From contig JAKAHL010000029.1 in NCBI GenBank assembly GCA_021815005.1, positions 1 through 12,220 of the forward strand: a DNA stretch of 12,220 nucleotides, written 5' to 3'. The stretch's first letter is position 1, and each line of letters begins with the position of its first letter. Shown one piece after another: positions 1 to 8,308 of this stretch. This DNA comes from Chloroflexota bacterium. GTDB taxonomy: Bacteria; Chloroflexota; Limnocylindria; Limnocylindrales; CSP1-4. A program made the translations under genes and the position numbers. The notes beneath the pieces are model-generated. The model saw nothing but the letters and a program-made list of their open reading frames with translations, searched no databases and was not told the DNA's origin.

Positions 1-45
1 CCTGCCCCTGCGGGCTCGCGTGCTGCGAATGGAGGCACCGGGCGG

Positions 46-51
46 CATAAT
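46..51 (+). promoter_or_regulatory. Possible -10 box CATAAT
   Basis: CATAAT differs from TATAAT at one position and stands out in this GC-rich DNA. The hexamer at 23-28 (CTGCGA, 17 bp upstream) is only a weak -35 match. No start codon lies right after it, so any transcript would be leadered. Call rests on the hexamer alone. Confidence 0.25.
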
Positions 52-199
52 CGGCGGCCGGACCTCCCGTTGACCCGCCGGGCGCCACAGCACCACCGCG
101 TCGGGGCGTCCAGCCACGCGGCCGGACGCCCCCCGTTCCGGGGGGATGCGCGGGAGCACCGGCGCGCCCGCGCACCGCCGGCACGCCTCGCCGCGATAC

Positions 200-288
200 G
201 ACAGTGGTCCCTGACACCGGCAACCGGACGAAAGTACCCCCTCACATGGGTCCCCCGTCCGGTGTCGGGAAGGTCCCCACCTCCTGTC
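200..288 (+). ncRNA. Candidate structured leader RNA
   Basis: Successive helices can be drawn by eye: GACAG 200-204 with CTGTC 284-288; TGG 205-207 with CCA 277-279; TCCC 208-211 with GGGA 267-270; and GACACCGG 213-220 with CCGGTGTC 259-266, giving an extended rod with small bulges. A mutually exclusive helix is possible between CCGGAC 224-229 and GTCCGG 257-262, and a short inner one between ACCC 236-239 and GGGT 248-251. It lies 119 nt upstream of the TasA-like gene. I do not recognise a known riboswitch consensus. It may be a regulatory leader, a DNA inverted repeat or chance pairing in GC-rich sequence. Confidence 0.3.
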
Positions 289-407
289 AGATACGTCCTA
301 CGAACACGACGCCGATCGCCTGTTGGAGGGCGAGCGGGAGGGGGCCCCTGCCGACCGCGGGGGTGCCGCAATCTCGGCGCGCATCCGTCACTCGTGGGGA
401 TTTCGTC

Positions 408-995
408 ATGGACCAGCTCTCGTACGTTGCTGTCCCGTCGCGCCGCCGGAACCGCCGCCGCGCGCTCGTCGCGCTGCTCTTGGGGGCGACCGTCGCCTCC
501 GTCGGTGCTGGCGCCTCGTCCCTGGCGTACTTCACCGACACGCAGGCGAACAGCGGGTCGTGGACCAGCGGCTCCATCAAGCTCGGCCTGGACCCGGCGA
601 CGACGGTGTTCACCACGACGGGCAACATCATGCCGGGCGACAGTGGCAGCCACGACGTCACGGTGAGCAACGCCGGCTCAAGCGCCCTCCGCTATCGCCT
701 CGCCAGCACGATCTCCGCTGGCGGCGCCCTCGCTGGCGCCCTGCAGCTGAAGATCTCCAGCGGCGGCTGCACCGGGCCCCAGACGGGCGATGTCTACAGC
801 GGGAGCCTCGCCGGCGCGACCTTCGGCGACTTCACCGCGTCGCCGAAGGTCGGCCGGACGGTCAGCGCCGCGGGCTCTGACGACCTCTGCTTCGCCTGGA
901 GCTTCCCGTCCACGGTCACGGACAACACCCTTCAGGGCGTGACGACGACTGCCCAGTTCAGCTTCTATGCCGAGCAGGTGGCGAACAACCCGTAG
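408..995 (+). CDS. TasA/camelysin-like exported protein with SipW-dependent signal peptide
   Basis: 195 aa. The N-terminus carries an arginine cluster (residues 12-18), a hydrophobic segment (about 19-40) and the AYFTDT motif (40-45), which is the hallmark of SipW-type signal peptides. The mature part is Ser/Gly/Thr-rich and predicted beta, like TasA and camelysin (peptidase M73 family members, mostly structural fibre proteins). It ends with the typical pattern of a conserved QG (residues 176-177) followed by FSFYAEQ (184-190). Cys121 and Cys161 could form a disulfide. The ATG at 408 is chosen because GGGGA (396-400) sits 7 nt upstream and the signal peptide begins there; upstream in-frame codons are uncharacteristic. 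The SipW-like peptidase gene follows 201 bp later, supporting a substrate-peptidase pair. Family assignment is firm at the signal-peptide level; fibre formation is inferred. Confidence 0.82.
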   Translation: MDQLSYVAVPSRRRNRRRALVALLLGATVASVGAGASSLAYFTDTQANSGSWTSGSIKLGLDPATTVFTTTGNIMPGDSGSHDVTVSNAGSSALRYRLASTISAGGALAGALQLKISSGGCTGPQTGDVYSGSLAGATFGDFTASPKVGRTVSAAGSDDLCFAWSFPSTVTDNTLQGVTTTAQFSFYAEQVANNP

Positions 996-1154
996 CCGCC
1001 CTCTCGTGACCGCCGCGGTCGGCTGGGAGCGTCCGGCCCGCCGCGGCGGAGGCGCCCCCGGCCGGCCGCGGCGCCCGGGACCACCAGGTCGTGGCCCGCA
1101 GCGAGGACCTCGACACTCGGCCGGACGAGCGCCCCGCTCGTCATCCCTGACATC

Positions 1155-1179
1155 CCGGCCTGACGTTCCGTCAGGCCGG
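1155..1179 (+). terminator. Perfect 10-11 bp hairpin in front of the signal peptidase gene
   Basis: CCGGCCTGAC (1155-1164) is perfectly complementary to GTCAGGCCGG (1170-1179), and G1165-C1169 can add an eleventh pair around a 3-nt loop. There is no T-run after it. The hairpin ends 5 nt before the GGAG ribosome site of the next gene (1185-1188). It could partly terminate transcription after the TasA-like gene so that the structural protein is made in excess of the peptidase, protect an mRNA 3' end, or affect access to the ribosome site. Confidence 0.5.
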
Positions 1180-1196
1180 CCGCCGGAGCACGCGCC

Positions 1197-1799
1197 ATGT
1201 CCCTCGGCATCGCCCTCGTCTCGACTGCCCGTCGTCTGCTCGACCTAGCGCTCATCGCGCTCATCGCGGTCGTCCTGGCCGCCCTCGTCGTCGCCCGCGT
1301 CGTCCCCGCGGTCACCGACAGCCCCTCGTTCGTGGTCACGGGCGGCTCCATGGAGCCGACGATCCACCTGGGCTCGGTGGTCATCACCGAGCGCGTGGCA
1401 GCCCGCGATCTGCGCGTGGGCGACATCGTCAGCCTCCAGGCGGGCACACAGCATGCCGTGTTCACGCACCGGATCACCCGACTCGCGACGGAGCCCGACG
1501 GGAGCCTGTGGGTCCAGACGAAGGGCGACGCCAACGCCTCGGAGGACCCGTCGATGGTGCCCGCCAGCGCCGTCCTCGGCCGCGTCGCCGCCACGATTCC
1601 GGGACTCGGCTACGTGGTGCGGATGCTCAGCACCCCACAGGGGATCGCCCTCCTCATCTCAGTCGGGATCGTCACGCTCCTCGGCGCCTGGCTCCTCGAG
1701 GATCTCGAGGAGGTCCGCCGCGAGGCACTCGCCGCTCGGGACCGGCTCGGCGCGGGCGTCCCCGCGGACTCGCTGCCCGGCACGGGCCAAGCCGCGTGA
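1197..1799 (+). CDS. sipW: Signal peptidase I, SipW / archaeal-ER type (S26B)
   Basis: 200 aa membrane serine peptidase that would cleave signal peptides of the TasA-like proteins next to it. Hydrophobic segments lie near residues 15-35 and 148-167, with the catalytic domain between them outside the membrane. Visible motifs: GGSMEPT with nucleophile Ser51; THRI with His91 in place of the lysine general base of typical bacterial enzymes, which defines the SipW/ER class; KGDAN with Asp111; and GRV (128-130). The ATG at 1197 has GGAG (1185-1188) 8 nt upstream. The TGA stop overlaps the GTG start of the next gene (GTGA at 1796-1799), pointing to translational coupling. The charged C-terminal tail (about 168-200) is probably cytoplasmic. 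Function is firm from motifs; the symbol is by class and not by proven orthology. Confidence 0.88.
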   Translation: MSLGIALVSTARRLLDLALIALIAVVLAALVVARVVPAVTDSPSFVVTGGSMEPTIHLGSVVITERVAARDLRVGDIVSLQAGTQHAVFTHRITRLATEPDGSLWVQTKGDANASEDPSMVPASAVLGRVAATIPGLGYVVRMLSTPQGIALLISVGIVTLLGAWLLEDLEEVRREALAARDRLGAGVPADSLPGTGQAA

Positions 1800-2733
1800 A
1801 CTGGCTCGTGCGCCGTCGCGCCGCCATCCTCGTCGCCGTGGTGCTCGCGGCTTCCCTGAGCTCGCCCGCGCCGAGGACGCTCGCGTTCTTCACCTCGGCT
1901 GGCAGCGTCTCCGGGTCGCTCTCCAGCCTGGCCGTGGCCTCGCCGACGAACCTCGCCGCAGCCGGAGGCGCCACGGCCACCCTCACCTGGACCCCAACGG
2001 TGACCTCTAGGGCGAGCGGCTACTACCTGTTCCGCAGCAGCACGTCCGGGTCCGGCTACACGCAGGTCGGCAGCGTGGCGCCGGCCTCCGTCGCCGCGAC
2101 AACCGATGCCCCGGCCTCTGGTACCTGGTACTACGTGCTCCAGGCCTACGCCGGCGCTTGGACGAGCGGCTACTCGAACCAGGCCAGCGTCTCGGTGGTG
2201 AGACAGCCGGTCACGACGCCGGTCGTGGGCTGCGACCCAACGATGCAGGCGGCCCTGCCGACCGGCTCCGGCGACGGCTATGAGATCACCCCCGGCAACG
2301 CGTGCGCCGCCGACGGCGCGGTCGCCAAAGACCTCGATTCCCCGGCCACGCCAGGTGGGCAGTGCGCCAGCAGCTCGGGGGACCGCCACCGGTTCTGGGG
2401 CTATGTCTTCGGCCTGCCGGCCAGCGTGACCTCGATCAACGGGATCACCGTGAACACAATCGTCGGCGATGGGGGGGAGCCACGTTCGCCGTCTGCCTGC
2501 GGGTGTCGTGGGATGGCGGGACCACTTGGAGCGCGGCGCATAAGGTGTCGCTCTCGTCCCCAGCCCTGACCCCCCACGCCGTCGGGTCGGCCACCTACAC
2601 GTGGGGCCACACCTGGACGCCCAGCCAGCTCTCGAGCTCGGCGTTCCAGGTGATGGTCACCGACGTGTCCAACAAGAAGGGCAAGGGATTCGACCTCGAT
2701 TACCTGGGCGCCAGCGTCACCTACACCCCGTAG
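1796..2733 (+). CDS. FnIII-containing exported protein, frame broken at a G7 tract
   Basis: Begins at GTG 1796, overlapping the sipW stop by 4 nt. The first frame runs to 2569 (257 aa). Residues 4-35 form a second SipW-like signal: arginines, a hydrophobic stretch, then the LAFFTS motif (29-34). Residues 49-135 read as a fibronectin type III domain (LTWTP, SGYYLFRS, YYVLQAY). A further beta domain starts near 190. At 2471-2477 there are seven G; beyond them frame 0 becomes arginine-rich junk, while the -1 frame continues sensibly (ATFAVCLRVSWDGGTTW) to a stop at 2731-2733. One extra G would give a continuous 312 aa protein ending DLDYLGASVTYTP. So it is either a sequencing error, a phase-variable gene, a programmed shift or a fresh pseudogene. 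It is likely a second surface or matrix component matured by the upstream peptidase. Confidence 0.75.
2471..2477 (+). repeat. G7 homopolymer at the frame break
   Basis: Seven consecutive G within GAT-GGG-GGG-GAG. Coding quality switches from frame 0 to the -1 frame exactly here, and insertion of a single G, or loss of two, restores one reading frame. Poly-G tracts are prone to slipped-strand mispairing and also to sequencing errors. Confidence 0.8.
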
Positions 2734-2750
2734 GAGCCTGGGCAGCCCCC

Positions 2751-3479
2751 CTACGACACCGACTCGCCCGGCTGCCAGTGGTGAACGACGGCTGTCCCAC
2801 CCCGAGCCCGGATCGCCGCCTCGAGCTGGGCCGGCGTGCCGGCGAGCAGGGGGAACGTGCCCCAGTGGATCGGCAGGACGTGAGCGACGCCCAGCAGCTC
2901 CGCGGCGATCGCCGCACCGGCCGGGTCCATCGTGTAGTGGCCGCCGATGGGCAGCATCGCCACGTCGGGGCGGAACCGCTCGCGGATCAGCGCCATGTCG
3001 CCGAACACGTCCGTGTCGCCCGCGTGGTAGATGCGCAGGCCGTTCTCCAGCTCCACGACGAAGCCCGCCGGCTCGCCGAGGTAGAGCGTGGTCGCGGTGT
3101 CTGCGTTCCAGTCGCCAGCCGAGTGCTGGGCCGGCGTCATGGACACCCGCAGCCCGGCCGCCTCCACCGTGCCGCCCTTGTTCATGCCGATGAGCTGGTC
3201 GGACCCGCCAGGCAGGCGCCGTGCCAGCCACAGACTCAGCTCGTGGATGCACGGCCAGGCCGGCCGCAGTCGCGCCGCGATCGACACCGCGTCGCCGACG
3301 TGGTCGCCGTGGCCGTGGGTGACCAGCAGCAGGTCGCACCGGTCCACCGATTCGGGCGCCCGCACGCCCTTCGGGTTCGTCAGCCACGGGTCGAACAGGA
3401 TGACCTTGCCGCCCGGCGTCCGCACCTCCACAGCCGCGTGGCCGAGCCACGTGAAGGTGGTGTCCCGACCGATCGACAT
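2751..3479 (-). CDS. UPF0173 metal-dependent hydrolase (metallo-beta-lactamase fold)
   Basis: 242 aa, within the usual length range of the UPF0173/YtkL family of small cytoplasmic metallo-beta-lactamase-fold hydrolases. Their physiological substrate is generally unknown. Visible features: the opening TWLGHAAVEV, the metal-binding HGHGDH (residues 55-60), His119 in TPAQHS, Asp155 in YHAGDTD, His181 in GGHYTMDP, and His205 in PIHWGTFP. All expected di-metal ligands are present, so it should be active. The ATG (3479-3477) is chosen because a perfect GGAGG (3486-3490 on this strand) lies 6 nt upstream and the family motif starts just after; in-frame extension upstream would run over the divergent promoter region. 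It converges on the FnIII protein with a 17-bp gap and diverges from the MoaD-MoaE gene. No signal peptide. Confidence 0.88.
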   Translation of the reverse strand: MSIGRDTTFTWLGHAAVEVRTPGGKVILFDPWLTNPKGVRAPESVDRCDLLLVTHGHGDHVGDAVSIAARLRPAWPCIHELSLWLARRLPGGSDQLIGMNKGGTVEAAGLRVSMTPAQHSAGDWNADTATTLYLGEPAGFVVELENGLRIYHAGDTDVFGDMALIRERFRPDVAMLPIGGHYTMDPAGAAIAAELLGVAHVLPIHWGTFPLLAGTPAQLEAAIRARGGTAVVHHWQPGESVS

Positions 3480-3551
3480 CGCTCGCCTCCGAGAGTCGCA
3501 GATGCCCGTGCTCGTCGCCCGTCTGGCCGGGGCGCGAGCGTGGTGGGCCGC

Positions 3552-3557
3552 ATTATC
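3552..3557 (-). promoter_or_regulatory. Possible -10 box GATAAT for the hydrolase gene
   Basis: On the minus strand this reads GATAAT, one mismatch from consensus. It would give a 5' leader of about 65 nt for the UPF0173 gene. No clear -35 is visible. The plus-strand reading (CATTAT at 3551-3556) is a weaker alternative. Confidence 0.35.
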
Positions 3558-3587
3558 CGCCCGAGCCGGGCCGGGCGGGTCCCGGGC

Positions 3588-3593
3588 TACACT
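3588..3593 (+). promoter_or_regulatory. Possible -10 box TACACT for moaD-moaE
   Basis: TACACT fits a TAnnnT -10 element in the 177-bp divergent spacer. Transcription would begin near 3600, giving about 57 nt of leader with the AGGAGG site (3646-3651) near its end. No obvious -35 partner. Confidence 0.35.
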
Positions 3594-3645
3594 CGCCCGC
3601 AGCGACGGTCGTCGCGCCGGGCCCGCCGGCGGACGATGCCCGCGC

Positions 3646-3651
3646 AGGAGG
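3646..3651 (+). promoter_or_regulatory. Ribosome binding site AGGAGG deciding the moaD-moaE start
   Basis: A full AGGAGG lies 5 nt before ATG 3657. It excludes the in-frame ATG at 3636, which lies upstream of this site and has no purine-rich element at a proper distance. Confidence 0.75.
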
Positions 3652-3656
3652 CCCGC

Positions 3657-4421
3657 ATGCACGTCCGAATCCGCCTGTTCGCGATGCAGCGCGAGGCCGC
3701 AGGCGCCCGCGAGCTGGCGCTGGAGGTGGCTGACGGGGCGACGGTCGCCGACGCGTGGGACGCTGCCGAGGTCGCGGTGCCGGCGCTGGCGCCGGGCAGG
3801 GACGTGCTGCGCTTCGCGGTCAACGGCGCGTACGCGCCCACCGACACGGTGCTCGCCGACGGGGACGAGGTTGCGGCGATCCCGCCGGTCAGCGGCGGCG
3901 ACGGGACGACGGAGGCGCTCGCGGGCGACGGGCGGATTCTGGAGATCCACCCCGAGCCCTTTGCCCCCGGTCTGGCCGAGACGCTCTCACGGCGCCTCGC
4001 GACGCCCGAGGACGGCGCCGTCGTGGTGTTCGACGGCCGGACGCGCGTGACCCCCGGGACGCCGGCGCCGGGCCAGGAGGCGGAGGCCGCCAGGCACGCG
4101 GGAGCCCGGGTCGAGGGCCTCGAGTACGAGGCGTTCGAGCCGATGGCGGTCGCGGTCCTCGCCCAGATCGCCGACGAGATCGAGGCGCGCTTCGGCGTGG
4201 CGCGGCTCGCGATCGTCCACCGGACCGGCTCCGTGCTCCCGGGCGAGACCTCGATCCTGGTGGTGGCGGCGGCCCCGCACCGGGACGCCGCCTTCGCCGC
4301 CGCCCGCTATGCGATCGACGAGACCAAGGCCAGGGCCCCGATCTGGAAGGCCGAGCGGTTCGCCGACGGTCGGGTGTGGATCGGGGCGCCGGCGCGCGCG
4401 GCCGCCGAGCCGGGGGGCTGA
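3657..4421 (+). CDS. MoaD-MoaE fusion, molybdopterin synthase
   Basis: 254 aa. Residues 1-81 are MoaD, the ubiquitin-like sulfur carrier (VRIRLFA at the start, AIPPVSGG at 74-81). Residues about 92-245 are MoaE, the large catalytic subunit: GRTR (127-130), GLEYEAFEPMA (154-164), HRTG (188-191), PGE (195-197), HR (208-209), and TKARAPIWK with Lys224 and Lys231, which match the E. coli MoaE lysines 119 and 126 in spacing. Together they would convert cyclic pyranopterin monophosphate to molybdopterin. MoaD must expose a C-terminal Gly-Gly for thiocarboxylation, so Gly80-Gly81 here is internal. The Mycobacterium tuberculosis fusion MoaX is known to be cleaved at this junction, and the same is inferred here. 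The ATG at 3657 has AGGAGG (3646-3651) 5 nt upstream. No other moa or mob genes are in the window. Confidence 0.9.
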   Translation: MHVRIRLFAMQREAAGARELALEVADGATVADAWDAAEVAVPALAPGRDVLRFAVNGAYAPTDTVLADGDEVAAIPPVSGGDGTTEALAGDGRILEIHPEPFAPGLAETLSRRLATPEDGAVVVFDGRTRVTPGTPAPGQEAEAARHAGARVEGLEYEAFEPMAVAVLAQIADEIEARFGVARLAIVHRTGSVLPGETSILVVAAAPHRDAAFAAARYAIDETKARAPIWKAERFADGRVWIGAPARAAAEPGG

Positions 4422-4445
4422 CGGCGTCTCCGGCCCCCGGCTCGG
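4405..4445 (+). terminator. 12-bp GC hairpin across the moaD-moaE stop codon
   Basis: CCGAGCCGGGGG (4405-4416) pairs perfectly with CCCCCGGCTCGG (4434-4445). The 17-nt loop holds a mini-stem GAC/GTC (4420-4422 with 4426-4428). The TGA stop (4419-4421) lies in the loop. No T-run follows, as is common for hairpins at gene ends in very GC-rich genomes. It lies before the probable separate promoter of the next gene and so likely separates the two units. Confidence 0.55.
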
Positions 4446-4521
4446 TCCCCGCCCGAGGCCCGGGACTACCTCGCTCGCGTCGCCGGTCCGCATCGGCGGC
4501 CCCGTCGCACTCGGCGACCCC

Positions 4522-4527
4522 CATACT
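4522..4527 (+). promoter_or_regulatory. Possible -10 box CATACT of a leaderless promoter
   Basis: CATACT ends 6 nt before the ATG at 4534, exactly the geometry in which the A of the ATG would be +1. There is no Shine-Dalgarno sequence before this start. The crotonase gene at 11357 has the same spacing. Confidence 0.4.
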
Positions 4528-4533
4528 GGCGCC

Positions 4534-6129
4534 ATGCAGCGCGCACCGGGGAGCGTGACCGAGGACCTGGTCCGCCGGGCGACGGCGATCGCCGGGTCAT
4601 GGAGCGCACGGGCTCGCTCGACCACCACCGTCGGGCAGGAGCGCGCGGTGCTGCGCCTGCTGGGCGTGGCCGGGGTGGATCGCGACGGGCGCCCCCTCGC
4701 GGCCGAGGTCGTGGACCGGTATCTCGGCCCGGACCCGCGCCGGCTCGGGGGTGGGATCGCCCTGCCGATGGCCGTGGCGATGGCCGAGTACGACCTGCCG
4801 ATCGGCGAGGTTGCGCTCGAGGTGGCGGCCGGCCACATCGATCTCGGGCTCGAGGCGGAGCTCCTCGCCGACGCGCCGCGGCGCAGCCGTGCCGAGGCGT
4901 CCCTGGCGAGGATGGCGTCGGCCTCGCTCGCTCGGGCAGACGCCAACCGGACGGCCCGCCGCGAGCTGGCCGCCCTGCTCGGCGAGCCGGGCCCGACGGT
5001 CCTGGGCGTTTCGCTCCGGGCCCCGGCCATCGTGGACGCCGTCGAGGAGGCGATCGGCCTGATCGGGGCCGGCGCGGGGGCGGTCCACGTCCGCGTCCCG
5101 CCCGGCCGTGAGCTCGCCGACCTGTCGTCGCGGGCCGGGCTGGGAGTCGAGCCGTGGCGTCCGGCCCCGACGTCGCGCGGCGGGCTGGCTCGCGCCGACC
5201 CTGCCGGCAAGCCCGTCCCCACGGGCTCGCAGCGCGCACTCGCGGTGCTGCGGGCTGCGCTCGACGACGCCGGTGCGCGGAGCGGCCGCTACGTCCGCCT
5301 GATCACCGAGTCGCCGGCGCTGGCCGCGCCGGACCAGGCGGTGGTCGCCGCGTTCGAGCGCGTGGACGCGGTGGTGACCGATCCCCTCCGCGAGATCGTG
5401 ACCGGCCTGGCGGATCCGGACCGGGCCATCGCGGACCACGCCTTCGCGCACCGGGTGCTCGCCCGGGGCGGCGTTCGGGTCGTGATACCCGCGGGAGCGC
5501 TCATGGTCGCGACCGACCTCGAGGCGGGCCTGCCCTCCGATCCCGCCACCCGCTCGGGCCGTGCCCTGGCGCTGCAGCTGCTCGCGGTGCGGCAGGCGCT
5601 CGCCGACGGGCTGCCGCCCGATGCCGTGATCGTGGGCGCGCTGCCGGCCTGGCTGGGCGACGAGCCGAAGCCGGCGGCGCTCGCCGTGGCGGAGATTGGC
5701 GTGCGCCACGAGGTGTTCCCGGGTCACGCGCTTGCCTTCCTGGAGCCGGCCTCGGCCGGCCGAGCCGGGACTGACTGGCAGGCGCTCGTCGCGGCCCTCC
5801 TGCCCGATGCCGGCGAGGTCGCGTTGCTGCTTTGCGGGCCGTCGGTCGGGTTCGCCGCCCGGGCAGACGCCATGAGCGCGGCCCTGGACGTTGCGCGGGC
5901 GATCTCGGAGGCACGGTCCCGACCGTCCTTGGCCGGCCGGGCCGCCGAGCACCGGGTCGGCATCCTGGCGGCCGCGGCGGCGACCCTGGCGGGCATCGAG
6001 GACCGGGGCTGGCGCTCCGTCTCCGACCGGCCGCTGGGCCTGGGCGATCCCGGAGCTGGGTCGGACCCGGTGGCGACGCGGGTCGGCGGGGTGGACCCGC
6101 TGGACCCGCCGGCCACGCGGCCAGCCTAG
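4534..6129 (+). CDS. Diverged lysine 5,6-aminomutase alpha-subunit homologue (KamD-like)
   Basis: 531 aa, close to the roughly 516 aa of clostridial KamD. The N-terminal third aligns well by memory: TTTVGQERAVLRLLGVAGVD (residues 30-49), then GGGIALPMAVAM and AAGHIDL (98-104). GRYVRLITES (251-260), the DAVVTDPL segment (278-285) and a C-terminal helical domain follow. KamD with KamE binds PLP and adenosylcobalamin and moves the terminal amino group of D-lysine or beta-lysine. Against the clostridial protein, Arg184 is kept (Arg187), but Ser189 becomes Glu, Ser238 becomes Pro261, Tyr263 becomes Arg286 and Arg268 becomes Gly291. These are residues I recall as contacting PLP or substrate. No kamE follows; a regulator and tyrosine phenol-lyase do. 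Activity as an aminomutase is therefore doubtful and its real role unknown. Homology is fairly firm, function is not. Confidence 0.72.
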   Translation: MQRAPGSVTEDLVRRATAIAGSWSARARSTTTVGQERAVLRLLGVAGVDRDGRPLAAEVVDRYLGPDPRRLGGGIALPMAVAMAEYDLPIGEVALEVAAGHIDLGLEAELLADAPRRSRAEASLARMASASLARADANRTARRELAALLGEPGPTVLGVSLRAPAIVDAVEEAIGLIGAGAGAVHVRVPPGRELADLSSRAGLGVEPWRPAPTSRGGLARADPAGKPVPTGSQRALAVLRAALDDAGARSGRYVRLITESPALAAPDQAVVAAFERVDAVVTDPLREIVTGLADPDRAIADHAFAHRVLARGGVRVVIPAGALMVATDLEAGLPSDPATRSGRALALQLLAVRQALADGLPPDAVIVGALPAWLGDEPKPAALAVAEIGVRHEVFPGHALAFLEPASAGRAGTDWQALVAALLPDAGEVALLLCGPSVGFAARADAMSAALDVARAISEARSRPSLAGRAAEHRVGILAAAAATLAGIEDRGWRSVSDRPLGLGDPGAGSDPVATRVGGVDPLDPPATRPA

Positions 6130-6147
6130 CTCTAGCTCCCGCGAGGC

Positions 6148-6205
6148 GGCCGCGCCGGCCGCGCCGGCCGCCGACGGGGCCGGCCGACGGGGCCGGCCGA
6201 CGGGA
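6148..6205 (+). repeat. Two adjoining short tandem repeats
   Basis: GGCCGCGCC occurs at 6148-6156 and 6157-6165 with a partial third unit GGCCGCC (6166-6172). It is followed directly by GACGGGGCCGGCC at 6173-6185 and 6186-6198 and a partial GACGGGA (6199-6205). The last part also forms a stem, GCCGAC 6196-6201 with GTCGGC 6209-6214. The array fills the gap between the KamD-like gene and the regulator. It may act as a transcription end or may be slippage-generated filler. Confidence 0.75.
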
Positions 6206-6312
6206 CTTGTCGGCGCGGACTGGCGCCTGTTCCGAATGGCGCATCATGCAGGCGAGCGGAGACCGAAGATCCATCGGTCTCCGGGTCCGCTTCCAGAAGA
6301 ACGCGCAAGCAC

Positions 6313-6316
6313 GAGG
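6313..6316 (+). promoter_or_regulatory. Ribosome site GAGG deciding the regulator start
   Basis: GAGG lies 7 nt before GTG 6324, where the AsnC-type N-terminus begins. The in-frame ATG at 6246 has no such site and would add 26 residues with no family counterpart. Confidence 0.5.
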
Positions 6317-6323
6317 CCATGCC

Positions 6324-8287
<1,964 letters not shown>

Positions 8288-8308
8288 GCTGGCGCCGACG
8301 GCGGCTCC

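Larger units (their letters stand above)
1..407. other. Gene-free leader region upstream of the fibre locus
   Basis: No ORF here looks coding: the open frames have arginine- and proline-rich compositions typical of GC-rich shadow frames and no family resemblance. The stretch contains a CATAAT hexamer at 46-51 that could be a -10 box, an isolated TTGACC at 70-75 with no fitting -10 downstream, and a foldable inverted-repeat element at 200-288. If the CATAAT is a real promoter for the gene at 408, the transcript would have a leader of about 350 nt, long enough to hold a regulatory RNA. It could equally serve something ending upstream of the window. Confidence 0.5.

Noticed and set aside
204..407. 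Earlier ATG for the TasA-like protein
   Set aside because: It would place about 68 odd residues before the signal peptide and cover the foldable leader; ATG 408 has a good ribosome site.
1008..1020. Palindrome GACCGC-C-GCGGTC as an operator
   Set aside because: Lies after a stop codon, not near a promoter, and short GC palindromes are frequent by chance here.
4309..4533. N-terminal extension of the KamD-like protein
   Set aside because: It would overlap the moaD-moaE 3' end and its hairpin, and the clostridial protein begins about where ATG 4534 does.
6246..6323. Earlier ATG start for the AsnC-type regulator
   Set aside because: No ribosome site before 6246 and the extra residues have no family match; GTG 6324 has GAGG at 7 nt and starts right at the conserved N-terminus.
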